Translations under genes and position numbers: made by a program
The notes under the pieces: generated by a model
The model's input: only the letters and a program-made list of their open reading frames with translations
Database searches by the model: none
What the model was told of the DNA's origin: nothing
In this document: piece by piece, positions 25,370-34,420 of the stretch
Position numbering within the stretch: the first letter of the stretch is position 1
How the letters are laid out: each line of letters opens with the position of its first letter
Assembly (NCBI GenBank): GCA_039793685.1
Contig: JBDRAL010000070.1
Location: forward strand, 1 to 64,000
Origin: JAAFHI01 sp039793685
Lineage (GTDB): Bacteria > Acidobacteriota > Blastocatellia > Chloracidobacteriales > Chloracidobacteriaceae
Length of the DNA: 64,000 nucleotides
Direction of reading: 5' to 3'

Positions 25370-25786
25370 TTACGGACGAGGTGGGTCAGGAACGAAGGAC
25401 CGACGAATCAGGAAGGCGCTCAGGCCGATCGGACCGAGCATCAGCGTGAAGAAAAGAAAAATGCCGGTGTGGATGTTCAACCGGCGGCCTTCCCGGTAAA
25501 TCCAGAACCCGGTGAACAGATCGAGGCAGAGGTAGTGGGTCCACGCCGCGATGAAGGCGATTTCACGGGAGAGGCCGGTGCGAAGGGAGTTGAATCCGAA
25601 TCCCGCGCTCGCGGGATCGGTCGCGATGGCCCAGACCAGAAAGACAAGGTAAATCAGGCCGAGAAGGACGCAGATCCAGTAATTTTCGGCCATCCGGCGG
25701 GTGAATTCGCGTTTCGGAAAGACGATCATCGCGAGCCAGAAGGGCATCGGCAGGCAGTTGGCGATGTTGAAGATCGTCTCGAACAC
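25370..25786 (-). CDS. ABA4-like (DUF4281) membrane protein
   Basis: 138 residues, four membrane segments. The pattern FNIANCLPMPFWLAMI, then a central GLSREIAFIAAWTHYLCLDLFTGFWI and GPIGLSAFLIRR, is typical of the ABA4/DUF4281 family. In plants that family is linked to neoxanthin formation; in bacteria the role is unknown. Eight bases downstream of mutT, probably co-transcribed. Confidence 0.8.
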   Translation of the reverse strand: MFETIFNIANCLPMPFWLAMIVFPKREFTRRMAENYWICVLLGLIYLVFLVWAIATDPASAGFGFNSLRTGLSREIAFIAAWTHYLCLDLFTGFWIYREGRRLNIHTGIFLFFTLMLGPIGLSAFLIRRSFVPDPPRP

Positions 25787-25793
25787 GTCCGCC

Positions 25794-26204
25794 TCACTTG
25801 TTCCCGAATCGTTTTTGAAGAAGTTCGACCACCGGCAGATTCGTCGGCAGAAATTCGATGGTGTCGAACTCGTCGGCCCGAATCCAGCGATAATCCTGAA
25901 TCCCGAGGCAGGCGATGTCGCCTCCCGTCAGCCGACATGAATAAAAGATGACGGCGAACGCCTGTGTGTCATCGAGCGCGTAATGAATGACATGCAACGG
26001 GTCGCCGATCTCGATGGCGACGCCGAGTTCCTCGCGGATTTCACGCGCCAGCCCGGCTTCCGGCGACTCGCCCCATTCCAGCTTTCCACCCGGAAATTCC
26101 CACAGGTCGGCAAACCGGCCCTTCGAGAGCCGCTGCGTCACCAGAATGCGGTCCTCGTCGAACGTCACTGCCGCCACGACGAGGTTGAGGAAACGGGAAG
26201 ACAT
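25794..26204 (-). CDS. mutT: NUDIX hydrolase, MutT-like
   Basis: 136 residues. Complete Nudix box starting GGKLEWGESPEAGLAREIREE (GxxxxxExxxxxxxREUxEExGU). The family-typical VVAAVTFDEDRILVTQR start and DLWEFPGG match 8-oxo-dGTP diphosphatases that clean oxidised nucleotides. Substrate inferred from family only. It lies between a GGATGAA hairpin array upstream and the ABA4-like gene downstream. Confidence 0.88.
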   Translation of the reverse strand: MSSRFLNLVVAAVTFDEDRILVTQRLSKGRFADLWEFPGGKLEWGESPEAGLAREIREELGVAIEIGDPLHVIHYALDDTQAFAVIFYSCRLTGGDIACLGIQDYRWIRADEFDTIEFLPTNLPVVELLQKRFGNK

Positions 26205-26214
26205 GGAAATCAGA

Positions 26215-26382
26215 GAAAGGATGAAGGATGAGGGATGAAGGATGAAAAATTCGGAAAGAGTGTTGACGAAAAGAGTGGTTGAGCAAGAAAAGGCTTGATT
26301 TCCAAGGTAGGGAAAAGGAGTTTTTCATCCTTCATCCTTCATCCTTCATCCTTCATCCTTCATCCTTCATCCTTCATCCTTC
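26215..26382. repeat. GGATGAA hairpin array between prfA and mutT
   Basis: Left arm 26215-26247 (four units) and right arm 26325-26382 (eight CATCCTT units), complementary across 77 bp. The prfA stop follows at 26386. Confidence 0.9.
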
Positions 26383-26385
26383 CGC

Positions 26386-27462
26386 TCAGGCTGCCGCCGC
26401 TTCTTCCTGCATCTTGAGCGCCTGGAAGTGCGTGATGAGCGGTTCGATGGCCGGGTCGAGGTCGCCTTCCATGAAGGAATCAAGCTGGTGGATGGTCAGA
26501 CCGATCCGGTGGTCGGAAACGCGGTTTTCCTTGAAGTTGTAGGTCCGGATTTTTTCGCTGCGCTCGCCCGTGCCGACTTGCGAGCGGCGTTCGCCGGCGA
26601 TGGCGTCCTGCTGTTTCTGCTGTTCGAGTTCGAGCAGGCGCGCGCGGAGGATGCGGAAGGCTTTTTCGCGATTTTTAATCTGCGACTTTTCATCCTGCAT
26701 CGAGACGACGATGCCCGACGGGGCATGCGTCAGACGGACCGCCGAGTAGGTCGTGTTGACCGACTGACCGCCGGGGCCGGATGAACAGAACGTGTCGATC
26801 CGGACGTCCTTCATGTTGATTTCAATTTCGACTTCCTCGGCTTCGGGCAGAACCGCCACGGTCACGGTCGAGGTGTGAATCCGGCCAGAAGTTTCGGTCG
26901 CGGGCACGCGCTGGACGCGATGCACGCCCGATTCGTGCTTGAGCCGGGAATAGACGCCATTACCCTCGATGAGCGCGACGGCTTCCTTGATGCCGCCGAC
27001 TTCCGAATCGGATTGGCTGAGAACTTGGGTTTTCCAGCCGAGACGGTCGGCGTACCGGATGTACATCCGGAGAAGTTCACCGGCAAACAGCGATGCTTCG
27101 TTGCCGCCCGTGCCCGCGCGGATTTCGAGCAGGACGTTTTTGGCGTCGTTCGGATCTTTCGGAATGAGCAGCCGCTTGAGGTCGGCTTCGCAGGTTTCCT
27201 GACGGGCGGTCAGGGAGGCGAGTTCTTCCCGGGCCATTTCGGCCATTTCGTCGTCGCCCGACTCGGCGAGCAGTTCGCGGGTTTCGGAAATCCCCTGCTC
27301 GATGGCCTTGAACTCGCGGAATTTCTCGACGACTTCGCGTAACTCGCTCATTTGCTTGGCCAACTTGGCATAGCGAGAGGGATCGGTGACGACCTCCGGA
27401 TCGTTCATCTGATTGGTAATATCGTCGTACTTTTCTTCAAGCGAAACCAGTTTGTCGAGCAT
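26386..27462 (-). CDS. prfA: Peptide chain release factor 1
   Basis: 358 residues, full length. Reads UAA and UAG: the tripeptide of RF1 is PAT (VPATETSGRIHTS) near residue 188, and the catalytic loop is GPGGQSVNTTYSAVR with GGQ near 231-233. Homology begins at the start MLDKLVSLEEKYDDI. The gene usually seen next to it, prmC, is not adjacent here. Confidence 0.97.
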   Translation of the reverse strand: MLDKLVSLEEKYDDITNQMNDPEVVTDPSRYAKLAKQMSELREVVEKFREFKAIEQGISETRELLAESGDDEMAEMAREELASLTARQETCEADLKRLLIPKDPNDAKNVLLEIRAGTGGNEASLFAGELLRMYIRYADRLGWKTQVLSQSDSEVGGIKEAVALIEGNGVYSRLKHESGVHRVQRVPATETSGRIHTSTVTVAVLPEAEEVEIEINMKDVRIDTFCSSGPGGQSVNTTYSAVRLTHAPSGIVVSMQDEKSQIKNREKAFRILRARLLELEQQKQQDAIAGERRSQVGTGERSEKIRTYNFKENRVSDHRIGLTIHQLDSFMEGDLDPAIEPLITHFQALKMQEEAAAA

Positions 27463-27574
27463 ACAGCGAGCCTTTCCCCGTCATTTTCCAAAAGCGGAAA
27501 CGGTACTGTAGCCCTCCGGCCCAAGTCAAGAAACGACACCTTCTTGGAATTGCCGGTCCCGGCTGCGTCGGGAT

Positions 27575-28702
27575 TCACTGGACACCCAGATCGGACAGAT
27601 ATTCACGCGCTTTTTTTGCGGGGAAGCCGGTGTCGATTTCAATCACTTTCCTGAAATCGGCAATGGCCCGCTCCTTGTCGCCCTTGCTTCGATACGCTTG
27701 TCCGCGCAGCAGGTACGCCGCGCCGTCCCTGGGGGAAAGCCGGATCGCCTCATTGAAGTCCGTAATGGCCGGGTCGAATTCGCCGCGTCGCCAATAGCTG
27801 AGTCCCCGGCTGATGAATGCAGGTCCAAACTTTGGATCGACTCGAATGGCTTCGGTGAAATCGCTGATGGCTTTTGCCGAGTCTCCCTTTGCGCTATAGG
27901 CATTGGCCCGGTCCATGAGGGCCAGTGTAAACGTGGGATTCAGTTGAATGGCCTTTGTAAAATCCGCAATGGCTTTGTCCTCCTCGTGCAGGTCCGCGTA
28001 AATCGCTCCCCGGTGGAACACATACCACGCCTCTTCGGGATCGAGCCGGACGGCCTGTTCGGCATCCACAAGCGCTTTCCGGGGTTCGTCGTTGACGTAG
28101 TAGTAAAAGGCCCGGGCGTCGTAGCCCTGAGCATCCTTGCGGTTTACCTGAATTGCCAGATTGAAGTTTTTGAGGGCTTCATCGTTGCGTCCCAAATCCT
28201 GATAAAGCTTTCCGCGTTCAACGATTGCCTCCACAGGGTCCGGTGCCAGCCGGATTGCCTCGTTGTAGTCGGCCAGTTCCTTTTCCCGGTCGGCTTTCTT
28301 GGAAAAAGCCTGGGCGCGTTGAAAGTAACCGTCGCCGTAGTCCGGTTCCTGGCGGATGGCTTCGCTGAAATCGGCGATGGCTTTTTCGATTTCCCCGAGT
28401 TCGACGTAGGCCTTCCCGCGATTGATGAAGGTGAAAATGTCGGTGGGATTGTATTGAATTGCCTTTGTATAAGCGGTGACGGCATCGGCATACCGTTCCT
28501 GATCGAATGCCAGATCGCCTTCCGTGGTGGCTTCATCGGCGAGGGCTTTCCGCTGCTCCTCCGAAAGCACCGACCGGGATGACGTTTTCCGGTTTTTTTT
28601 CGGGCCGGCTTTCGGTTTTCCCTGTGCCCCGACGGAAGTTGAAACCGCACCGAGCAGATTCAGGGCGAGCAGAAACGAGAGGAAGGACACGGAGTAGCGC
28701 AT
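27575..28702 (-). CDS. Secreted TPR-repeat protein
   Basis: 375 residues with a signal peptide (FLSFLLALNLLGAVSTSVGAQ). About nine TPR motifs fill residues 45-370, for example AIADFSEAIRQEPDYGDGYFQRA and AYLLRGQAYRSKGDKERAIADF, with the W/LG/Y/A/F/A/P pattern of TPRs. A periplasmic protein-protein interaction scaffold; partner unknown. Separated from prfA by 112 bp on the same strand. Confidence 0.85.
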   Translation of the reverse strand: MRYSVSFLSFLLALNLLGAVSTSVGAQGKPKAGPKKNRKTSSRSVLSEEQRKALADEATTEGDLAFDQERYADAVTAYTKAIQYNPTDIFTFINRGKAYVELGEIEKAIADFSEAIRQEPDYGDGYFQRAQAFSKKADREKELADYNEAIRLAPDPVEAIVERGKLYQDLGRNDEALKNFNLAIQVNRKDAQGYDARAFYYYVNDEPRKALVDAEQAVRLDPEEAWYVFHRGAIYADLHEEDKAIADFTKAIQLNPTFTLALMDRANAYSAKGDSAKAISDFTEAIRVDPKFGPAFISRGLSYWRRGEFDPAITDFNEAIRLSPRDGAAYLLRGQAYRSKGDKERAIADFRKVIEIDTGFPAKKAREYLSDLGVQ

Positions 28703-28842
28703 GGTGACTCCTTCGGAAGTTGCCGAAAAAGCTGGCGGATGGATGGATTTTTGTGTGTGGGCGATTCAACTTTGAGTTGGGGAATCCGTCAAGGGGCATT
28801 ACCGGGGGAGCATTTCGAAGTCTCCGAAGAAATCCCCCTTCC

Positions 28843-28871
28843 TTGACAACGCTACGCGCGGTCATTACCAT
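28843..28871 (+). promoter_or_regulatory. Sigma-70-type promoter
   Basis: TTGACA (28843-28848), 17 bp, TACCAT (28866-28871). Well placed for the CDP-alcohol phosphatidyltransferase gene. Confidence 0.55.
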
Positions 28872-28963
28872 TCGCGGCTATTGTTGCGGACGTCGCCTAT
28901 GTATTGAATGTAGAAGACTTTTCCGTCTCGACGTTCTCATCTCCCGAAGGTAATTTCCCAAAG

Positions 28964-29707
28964 ATGCTAAGCGAGCGAATCGGCCAGGGCGGCAAGCGGA
29001 TTTTGGATGCGCTGGTTGCCCTTCTCGCGCGCGTGTTCCCGAACCCGAACTGGCTGACGTTCATCGGATTACTGATAAATATCTGGTGCGCGGTACTTTA
29101 CGGGCAGGGGCACTTCTTTTTCGCGGGACTGGTGATGATTTTCGCGAACCTGTTCGACATGCTCGACGGGAGCGTCGCGCGGGTGACCGGGCGGGTGACG
29201 CGGTTCGGCGGATTCTTCGATTCGGTGCTGGATCGCTACTCGGACGTGCTGGTGCTGGTCGGCATCATGGTTTTTTACGCCCGCAACACCCCGCAGCACA
29301 GCACGATGTATGTCGCGCTGGCCGGGATCGCCCTGATGGGTTCGGTGATGGTGAGCTACACGCGCGCCCGCGCCGAAAACCTCATCAAGCAGTGCAAGGT
29401 CGGATTTCTGGAGCGCCCCGAACGCGTAGTGCTGCTCATCATCGGGTCACTGACCGAAATCGGACCGGTGGACAACTGGTTTCTGCACAAAATGCGGGCG
29501 GTTTTATGGATTCTGGCTGTTTTATCGCACTGGACCGTCGTGCATCGGATGTACCATACGTTTCGCGAAGCCGAGCGGCTGGATGAATTGTCCTTCGGTC
29601 CGGAGAAACCTTCCGCCGACGATGACGCATCCGACACGTCCGTGAACAATCGTGACGGCGCCCAGTGGGCGTCGGCCGCCGCCGGGAAGTCCGCGGCGTT
29701 TCGTTAA
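28964..29707 (+). CDS. CDP-alcohol phosphatidyltransferase
   Basis: 247 residues from ATG 28964; an in-frame TTG at 28904 would add 20 poorly conserved residues. The family motif is complete: D68-G-x2-A-R73, then x8-G82-x3-D86-x3-D90 (LDGSVARVTGRVTRFGGFFD). Five or six membrane segments. Transfers a CDP-linked diacylglycerol moiety to an alcohol acceptor in phospholipid synthesis. The acceptor (inositol phosphate, glycerol phosphate or other) is not readable. The C-terminal tail (about 205-247) is polar and variable. Confidence 0.88.
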   Translation: MLSERIGQGGKRILDALVALLARVFPNPNWLTFIGLLINIWCAVLYGQGHFFFAGLVMIFANLFDMLDGSVARVTGRVTRFGGFFDSVLDRYSDVLVLVGIMVFYARNTPQHSTMYVALAGIALMGSVMVSYTRARAENLIKQCKVGFLERPERVVLLIIGSLTEIGPVDNWFLHKMRAVLWILAVLSHWTVVHRMYHTFREAERLDELSFGPEKPSADDDASDTSVNNRDGAQWASAAAGKSAAFR

Positions 29708-29750
29708 ACCTGTTTTGAATCGAGCGAGATATAAAGAGGAGAGAACCTGA

Positions 29751-30446
29751 ATGCTGTGCCCCTGCTGTGGACGTACCACGGTTGATTTGCGCCAGGGTTG
29801 TGAATGCGGCGCCGTTGCGGTCGCCGAACCCCAGACCGATGAAATCGCCTCCATTCCGCGCATCGGTCGTCCGATGGCCGGCCTCTTCCTCGCGGTTCTC
29901 GGCATCGGCTGCCTCCTGACGAAGTGGATGTTCGTCCCCGCCGTGCTCGGTGCCTGGTTCAGCTACACCGGACTGCGCCGCATCCGCGCCGATCGCGAAC
30001 GGTTCGGCGGACACCGCATGGCGCTCGCCGGGGCGACGCTCTCCACCGTCATCGTGGTCATCATGCTCGGTGTCTTCGCATTCAAGATTTCGTGGTGGCT
30101 GGAAGGCGAACGCGATGCGCAACTGGCGGCGACCCGCTCGCGCATGATGGAACTCGCCATCGCGCTCGATGGGTACAAGAAGAAGCATCAGACGCTGCCG
30201 TCGCAGTTGAACGACCTCCGCTCGGAAGGGCTGCTCTCCGGCCCGGCCGCCGATTACTGGGAAAAGTCGCTCACCTACAAGCCGACCGGCCAGATCGCTT
30301 CGGCTTCGACGACGACCGTTCCGACGTTCACGCAGTATCAGTTGACCTCGTCCGGTCCCGACGGAATGCCCGGCACGGCTGACGACATCATTCTCAACGA
30401 CAGCGTATTTATGCCGGCGACAGCCGAAATCGCTTCGGCCAAGTAA
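29751..30446 (+). CDS. Zinc-ribbon membrane protein with GspG-like C-terminus
   Basis: 231 residues. N-terminal Cys pairs (CPCC...CECG) suggest a zinc ribbon. Membrane segments lie at about 41-72 and 90-112 (DUF4190-like). After that a long helix and LDGYKKKHQTLPSQL, then TSSGPDGMPGTADDI, match the pseudopilin GspG C-terminal region. There is no prepilin cleavage site at the start, so it is not a standard pilin; it may be a pilin-like sensor fused to a soluble ribbon. Good upstream GGAGAG. Confidence 0.7.
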   Translation: MLCPCCGRTTVDLRQGCECGAVAVAEPQTDEIASIPRIGRPMAGLFLAVLGIGCLLTKWMFVPAVLGAWFSYTGLRRIRADRERFGGHRMALAGATLSTVIVVIMLGVFAFKISWWLEGERDAQLAATRSRMMELAIALDGYKKKHQTLPSQLNDLRSEGLLSGPAADYWEKSLTYKPTGQIASASTTTVPTFTQYQLTSSGPDGMPGTADDIILNDSVFMPATAEIASAK

Positions 30447-30484
30447 CGGCCCGACGCTCGAAACTTCAACAAGGGGAATTGTTT

Positions 30485-30802
30485 GTGGCGACACAAACCG
30501 CTTCGCCACCCGAACGCGGACTGCGGGCGTGGTGGCGAAAGTTTTGGAAAAAGGAAGATCCGGAAGTCCGCCGTCGGCGGGTCCTCCGGGAAACGGGCCG
30601 GATTGTCGAAGGAGAAGTAATCGACGTCCGGAAGGAAGCGAACGGGGGAATCCTGGTCGCCTATCGGTACGAGGTGGCGGGTGTGTCCTACGAATGCTGC
30701 CAAGACCTCGACCAGACCCAGAATCCCGCCGATTACTGGCTCGGCAAACGGGTGAGCGTCCGCTACACCCCGCGCTTTCCGGCCAATTCCATCGTGGTCT
30801 GA
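30485..30802 (+). CDS. DUF3592-like small protein
   Basis: 105 residues from GTG 30485 with GGGG upstream. The core GEVIDVRKEANGGILVAYRYEVAGVSYEC ... GKRVSVRYTPRFPANSIV has the beta-strand order of DUF3592-like domains. The basic N-terminus (LRAWWRKFWKKED) could touch the membrane. Function unknown. Follows the pilin-like gene by 38 bp, probably one transcript. Confidence 0.62.
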   Translation: MATQTASPPERGLRAWWRKFWKKEDPEVRRRRVLRETGRIVEGEVIDVRKEANGGILVAYRYEVAGVSYECCQDLDQTQNPADYWLGKRVSVRYTPRFPANSIVV

Positions 30803-30883
30803 CGCCGCGCCGATTCTTGAAACTTTCGGAAACGTTCAATCGTACGCGCGCGATCCTTTATTACATGTCGTTTTGAAAAGTCG

Positions 30884-30918
30884 TCGGGCCGGGAGGATTC
30901 TCCCGGCCCGATTTCGTT
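30884..30918 (+). terminator. Rho-independent terminator
   Basis: Arms TCGGGCCGGGA (30884-30894) and TCCCGGCCCGA (30901-30911), then a T-rich tail. It ends the DUF3592-like transcript before a convergent gene. Confidence 0.88.
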
Positions 30919-30976
30919 TCATCCGAAAAAACGCCGAAGGGAAGTCCGGTCTCGACATTCGGCCCCGACTCCAGAC

Positions 30977-31750
30977 TCACGACTGTATTCTGGCAACCTC
31001 GAAGTGCATGCCGTCGGGGCGCGAAAAATGTCCGCCCCAGTAAAACCCGTGTTTATGGGCGATTTCGACCAGTTCGCGGACGCTCCCGGTCTCGCCCTTG
31101 AGCGCGGGGCGCACGCCCAGTCCGTTCCACTTCGCATTGATGTCGAACGCCGTCCCGAACGTGTGATTGCTGAGCAGTTCGCGACTGCCCCGGACGAAGC
31201 GCGGAACGTAGGTTCCTTCCCACGACAGAATCAGATGCTTCAACCCCGCCGCTTCCCATTCGGCGAACATGGCGACGAGTTGGGCGTGGGCTTTGACGTG
31301 AAACTGAATGGCCCCATCGCCCGGCGCGCCCGCGACGCCGACGAGTTGCGGAATCGTCACCATCCCGATGTTCGCGCTTTCCCAGTCGTTCGTGATGCGG
31401 ATGCCTTCCGGATTGCCCTTGGTCGGGGCGGGTTCAAATTCAATCGGTCCGAACACTCCCTGCCGCTGCTCGTTGGTCGTGAGCGGGCCGAAGTCGGGCG
31501 GGGCGGGCCAGTTTGAACCGTCGCCGGGGTCGTACCCGAGGGTGAACGCTTCCTGAAGCGTTCGCGGACCGACCGTCCCGTCGGGCGAGATGCCCATGCT
31601 TTCCTGAAATTCCTTTGTCGCCGTTGCCGTCGCCTCGTCGAAACTTCCGTTGACGACCACGTCCTCGAAGTTCTGCCCGCGCAGAAATGCTTGCCAGCGT
31701 TCGACTTCCGGGCCGCTGACGCCCGCTTTCATGTCGCTCATCGGAATCAC
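30977..31750 (-). CDS. M15 peptidase with peptidoglycan-binding domain (copy 1)
   Basis: 257 residues. Residues of about 8-70 form a PG_binding_1-like three-helix domain (WQAFLRGQNFEDVVVNGSF, FQESMGISPDGTVGPRT). The C-terminal half is a VanY/M15-type zinc peptidase: SNHTFGTAFDIN gives SxHxxGxAxD, and GFYWGGHF...DGMHFEV supplies the later His. Such enzymes cut peptidoglycan peptides, as D,D-carboxypeptidases or L-Ala-D-Glu endolysins. No signal peptide is visible, as in phage-like or T6SS-like endolysins. It is a paralog of the next gene. Confidence 0.85.
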   Translation of the reverse strand: MIPMSDMKAGVSGPEVERWQAFLRGQNFEDVVVNGSFDEATATATKEFQESMGISPDGTVGPRTLQEAFTLGYDPGDGSNWPAPPDFGPLTTNEQRQGVFGPIEFEPAPTKGNPEGIRITNDWESANIGMVTIPQLVGVAGAPGDGAIQFHVKAHAQLVAMFAEWEAAGLKHLILSWEGTYVPRFVRGSRELLSNHTFGTAFDINAKWNGLGVRPALKGETGSVRELVEIAHKHGFYWGGHFSRPDGMHFEVARIQS

Positions 31751-31759
31751 TGTCCTTTA

Positions 31760-31925
31760 AAAGTCTGGAGTCTGGAGTCGAGAGTCTGAAGTCAAATCGG
31801 GGAAAAGAAAAGCGGGAAAGCAGTATTTGACTCAAGCGGCGGCGGACGGCACGTTCCTTGTCTCCCTGTCTTTCAGTCTTGAAGTCCGGCTTTGACTTCA
31901 GACTCTCGACTCCAGACTCAAGACT
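31760..31925. repeat. AGTCTGG hairpin array between the two M15 paralogs
   Basis: Arms 31760-31796 and 31891-31925 agree at about 33 of 35 positions as reverse complements. The left arm is nearly identical to arms at 41865 and 49668. The stop codon of copy 2 (31918) lies in the right arm. A decayed arm also overlaps the copy 1 stop at about 30960-30985. Confidence 0.88.
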
Positions 31926-32703
31926 GTATTTGAGCGATTTCAAAGTGCATTCCGTCGGGTCGCGAAAAATGCCCGCCCCAGTAGAACCCGTTGGCGTTGG
32001 CGATTCCGACCAGTTCGCGGGTACTCCCTTTCTGTCCCTTGAGCGCCGGTTGCGCGCCGAGCGGATTCCACGCCACGTTGATGTCGAAGGCGGTTCCGAA
32101 CGCGTGGTTGCTGAGAACGGTCCGGCTGCCACGGACGAAGCGTGGAACGTACGACCCGGCCCACGACAGCACGAACGGCATCAGGCCCGCCGCCTCCCAT
32201 TCCTTGAACAGCGTGACGAGTTGGTCCTTGCCCTTTTGGTGAAAGGCGACCCGCCCGTCCGCCGGAGCGCCGAAAATGCCCGCCAACTGAGGAATTTTCA
32301 CCATCACGATGTTTTTCTTGTCCCAGCCGTTCGTGATTTTGATGGCTTCGGGATTGCCCGACACCGGCGCGGAGACGAATTCGAGCGGTCCGAACAGTTC
32401 CTGCCGCTGGCTGGTCGAGACAAGCGGGGGAAAATCGGGCTTCGGCGGCCAGTTCGGGCCATCCTCGGCCTTGCTCGTGTCGGTCACGGCGCTGAAACCC
32501 ATGGTCATCGCCTTGGCATAGGTCATGTTGCCCACCACGCCGTCGGGGTTGAGGCCGTTGCTTTTCTGGAATTCCGCCGTCGCGGTTTCGGTCGTCGCTC
32601 CGAAATTTCCGTCAATGACGACTTCGTCGTGGTGCTGGCCGCGGAGGAATGCCTGCCAGTCTTCCACGTCCTTGCCTTTCGAGCCTTTTCGTAAAACACG
32701 CAT
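31918..32703 (-). CDS. M15 peptidase with peptidoglycan-binding domain (copy 2)
   Basis: 261 residues with the same architecture as the gene at 30977. PG-binding start (VLRKGSKGKDVEDWQAFLRGQ), then SNHAFGTAFDIN and GFYWGGHFSRPDGMHFEI. The two proteins are clear tandem paralogs, alike through most of their length and strongest over the catalytic half. The last residues (IQS) and stop are in the repeat arm, as in copy 1. No signal peptide. Confidence 0.85.
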   Translation of the reverse strand: MRVLRKGSKGKDVEDWQAFLRGQHHDEVVIDGNFGATTETATAEFQKSNGLNPDGVVGNMTYAKAMTMGFSAVTDTSKAEDGPNWPPKPDFPPLVSTSQRQELFGPLEFVSAPVSGNPEAIKITNGWDKKNIVMVKIPQLAGIFGAPADGRVAFHQKGKDQLVTLFKEWEAAGLMPFVLSWAGSYVPRFVRGSRTVLSNHAFGTAFDINVAWNPLGAQPALKGQKGSTRELVGIANANGFYWGGHFSRPDGMHFEIAQIQS

Positions 32704-32790
32704 GGGGGGCCTCCTGAAATCGGGTTTTGGAAAAACGTCCCCGATCTTTATTCATTCGGACCCACCCCGTGAGAAAATTCCGGGCAAATT

Positions 32791-34149
32791 TCAGACAAAT
32801 TTCTCGGAAAGCGAGGAAAAAGCAAAGGAAAGTTGCCCGCGCGACTGGCGGGGCAGCATGTTCGGCTGGGAAAACCGGTTTTCGCAGTGGAGCGCGGCCG
32901 CGTTCATCTTTTTCGGAGGCATCGCCGTGACCAGAACGACCATCCGCCAGAGCCGCCGGTGCTTGTCGAGCAGTACTTCAACTTCCGGATGCCGCAGCGC
33001 GGCGAGCGTGCCGGTCGTCGTTTCGTCGATTCTCACTTCCACCCGCGCTTCCTTGAGCGCCATGCCGGTTGACGGGCAATAAACGATGACGCCGCCCGGC
33101 GGCAGGCCGAGCGTTTCGGCCAGTTCGGCTTCGATGCGCGTCCGGGCGTCGTTTTCGTTCAAATGGAACATCCGTTCGAAGGATTTGAGGATGTCATCCG
33201 GAATCGGCGTCTCAAAATCGCCGAGCGTCAGCAGGTAGACCGGTTTGTGAAGTTCCCGGCGCTCCAGCGCGTCGAGCAGTTTCGCGAGCGGCGGCAGTTT
33301 CGCGGCGCGGGTTCTCAAAACGTGGAGAAACGCGTCGTCGCGCAGGCCGTATAACTCCTCGTATTTGAACAGTTTCGCGGCCAGCGCCATTTCGAGCGCC
33401 TTGGAAATCATGGCCCCGGCGGAAACCTTCGCGTGGTGGTAGTAGACCCGCTCGGTCAGCACATAGCGCATTCTTAAAAGATGAACCAGTTCCGACAGCG
33501 CGTCGTGACGGAACAGCCCGTGGCGCTGAAGATCGAGAACGAGCCGTCCGCCGATGCGGGTGAACAGGGAAAAGACCCGGTCGTCGTAATTGTGCGCCAG
33601 CCCGCAGTGGAAGGCGTCGCGCCGGAGGTAGTCGAGCAGATCGGCGCAGATCGTTCCGGCAACGATGTCGTACAGAATCGGCGGTCCCGGCTTTTCCGCG
33701 CCTTTGGTCAGCAGCCGCCGGACACCGTCGAGCAGGTCCTGTTTTTCGAGTTCTTCGCCGAGGCCGCGTTCGAACACCGCGTCAAGCCGCTTCGCGTCGC
33801 GGTCGTGGCGTTCGCCGATGCGGCGTTCATCTTCAAAGGTATGTCCGAACGGAACGTGCGTAATGTCGTGGAGCAGGGCGGCGGCGCGCAGGAGGCGGCG
33901 TTCATCCTTGGTAAACCGTTCGCCGGACGAGACTTCCACCGCGTCGGCGATTTTTCCGGCAAGAAAACAGGTCCCGAGCGCATGTTCGAACCGCGTGTGG
34001 ACCGCCGACGGATAGACGAGATTCGCCATGCCGAGCTGGCGGATGCCGCGCAGCCGCTGGACGGCGGCCGTGTCGATCAGCCGCATTTCCTCGCGTGAAA
34101 AAGCGATGTCGCCGTGGACGGCGTCCCGGATGGTCTTGGTCTGGCGCAT
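32791..34149 (-). CDS. HD-domain phosphohydrolase (dGTPase-like)
   Basis: 452 residues. Start MRQTKTIRDAVHGDIAFS, metal-binding HTRFEHALGTC, then the HD pair AALLHDITHVPFGHTFEDE, as in SAMHD1/YdhJ-like HD hydrolases that act on nucleotides. Also YDIVAGTICADLLDYLRRDAFHCG, a typical later motif. Cytoplasmic. Substrate not readable. The C-terminal 50 residues are not conserved-looking. Divergent from the response regulator at 34421. Confidence 0.85.
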   Translation of the reverse strand: MRQTKTIRDAVHGDIAFSREEMRLIDTAAVQRLRGIRQLGMANLVYPSAVHTRFEHALGTCFLAGKIADAVEVSSGERFTKDERRLLRAAALLHDITHVPFGHTFEDERRIGERHDRDAKRLDAVFERGLGEELEKQDLLDGVRRLLTKGAEKPGPPILYDIVAGTICADLLDYLRRDAFHCGLAHNYDDRVFSLFTRIGGRLVLDLQRHGLFRHDALSELVHLLRMRYVLTERVYYHHAKVSAGAMISKALEMALAAKLFKYEELYGLRDDAFLHVLRTRAAKLPPLAKLLDALERRELHKPVYLLTLGDFETPIPDDILKSFERMFHLNENDARTRIEAELAETLGLPPGGVIVYCPSTGMALKEARVEVRIDETTTGTLAALRHPEVEVLLDKHRRLWRMVVLVTAMPPKKMNAAALHCENRFSQPNMLPRQSRGQLSFAFSSLSEKFV

Positions 34150-34323
34150 GCCGCGAACCTATCCGCAGGGCGGAGAAGCGTCAATGGTTTGAATCGAGTC
34201 GGAAAAGGAATCGATTTTCGGCGGTGTCGCGTTTTTTGTGTTTTCCGAAAAGTCGTTCGCCCGCGGGTTGAAGAAAAATCTTGAAAGTATTGTTCCCGCT
34301 AGAGTTTTCGCCTGTTGACGGAA

Positions 34324-34352
34324 TTGACAGTACCGGGGAGCGGTGTTAGTTT
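34324..34352 (+). promoter_or_regulatory. Sigma-70-type promoter for response regulator
   Basis: TTGACA (34324-34329), 17 bp, TAGTTT (34347-34352), about 70 bp before the start at 34421. Confidence 0.5.
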
Positions 34353-34420
34353 CGCAACACTTCAAGACACATCCACGGGCATCACGACGGAAATTCCATC
34401 GCGCGGGAGAACGGTTGCCG

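Noticed and set aside
26325..26382. Possible CRISPR array
   Set aside because: Units are 7 bp with no spacers, and no cas gene is near.
28904..28963. Extended start of the CDP-alcohol phosphatidyltransferase
   Set aside because: Needs TTG with no ribosome site; the family begins near ATG 28964.
29439..30839. 466-codon minus-strand ORF
   Set aside because: Covers three plus-strand genes that have ribosome sites and known domains.
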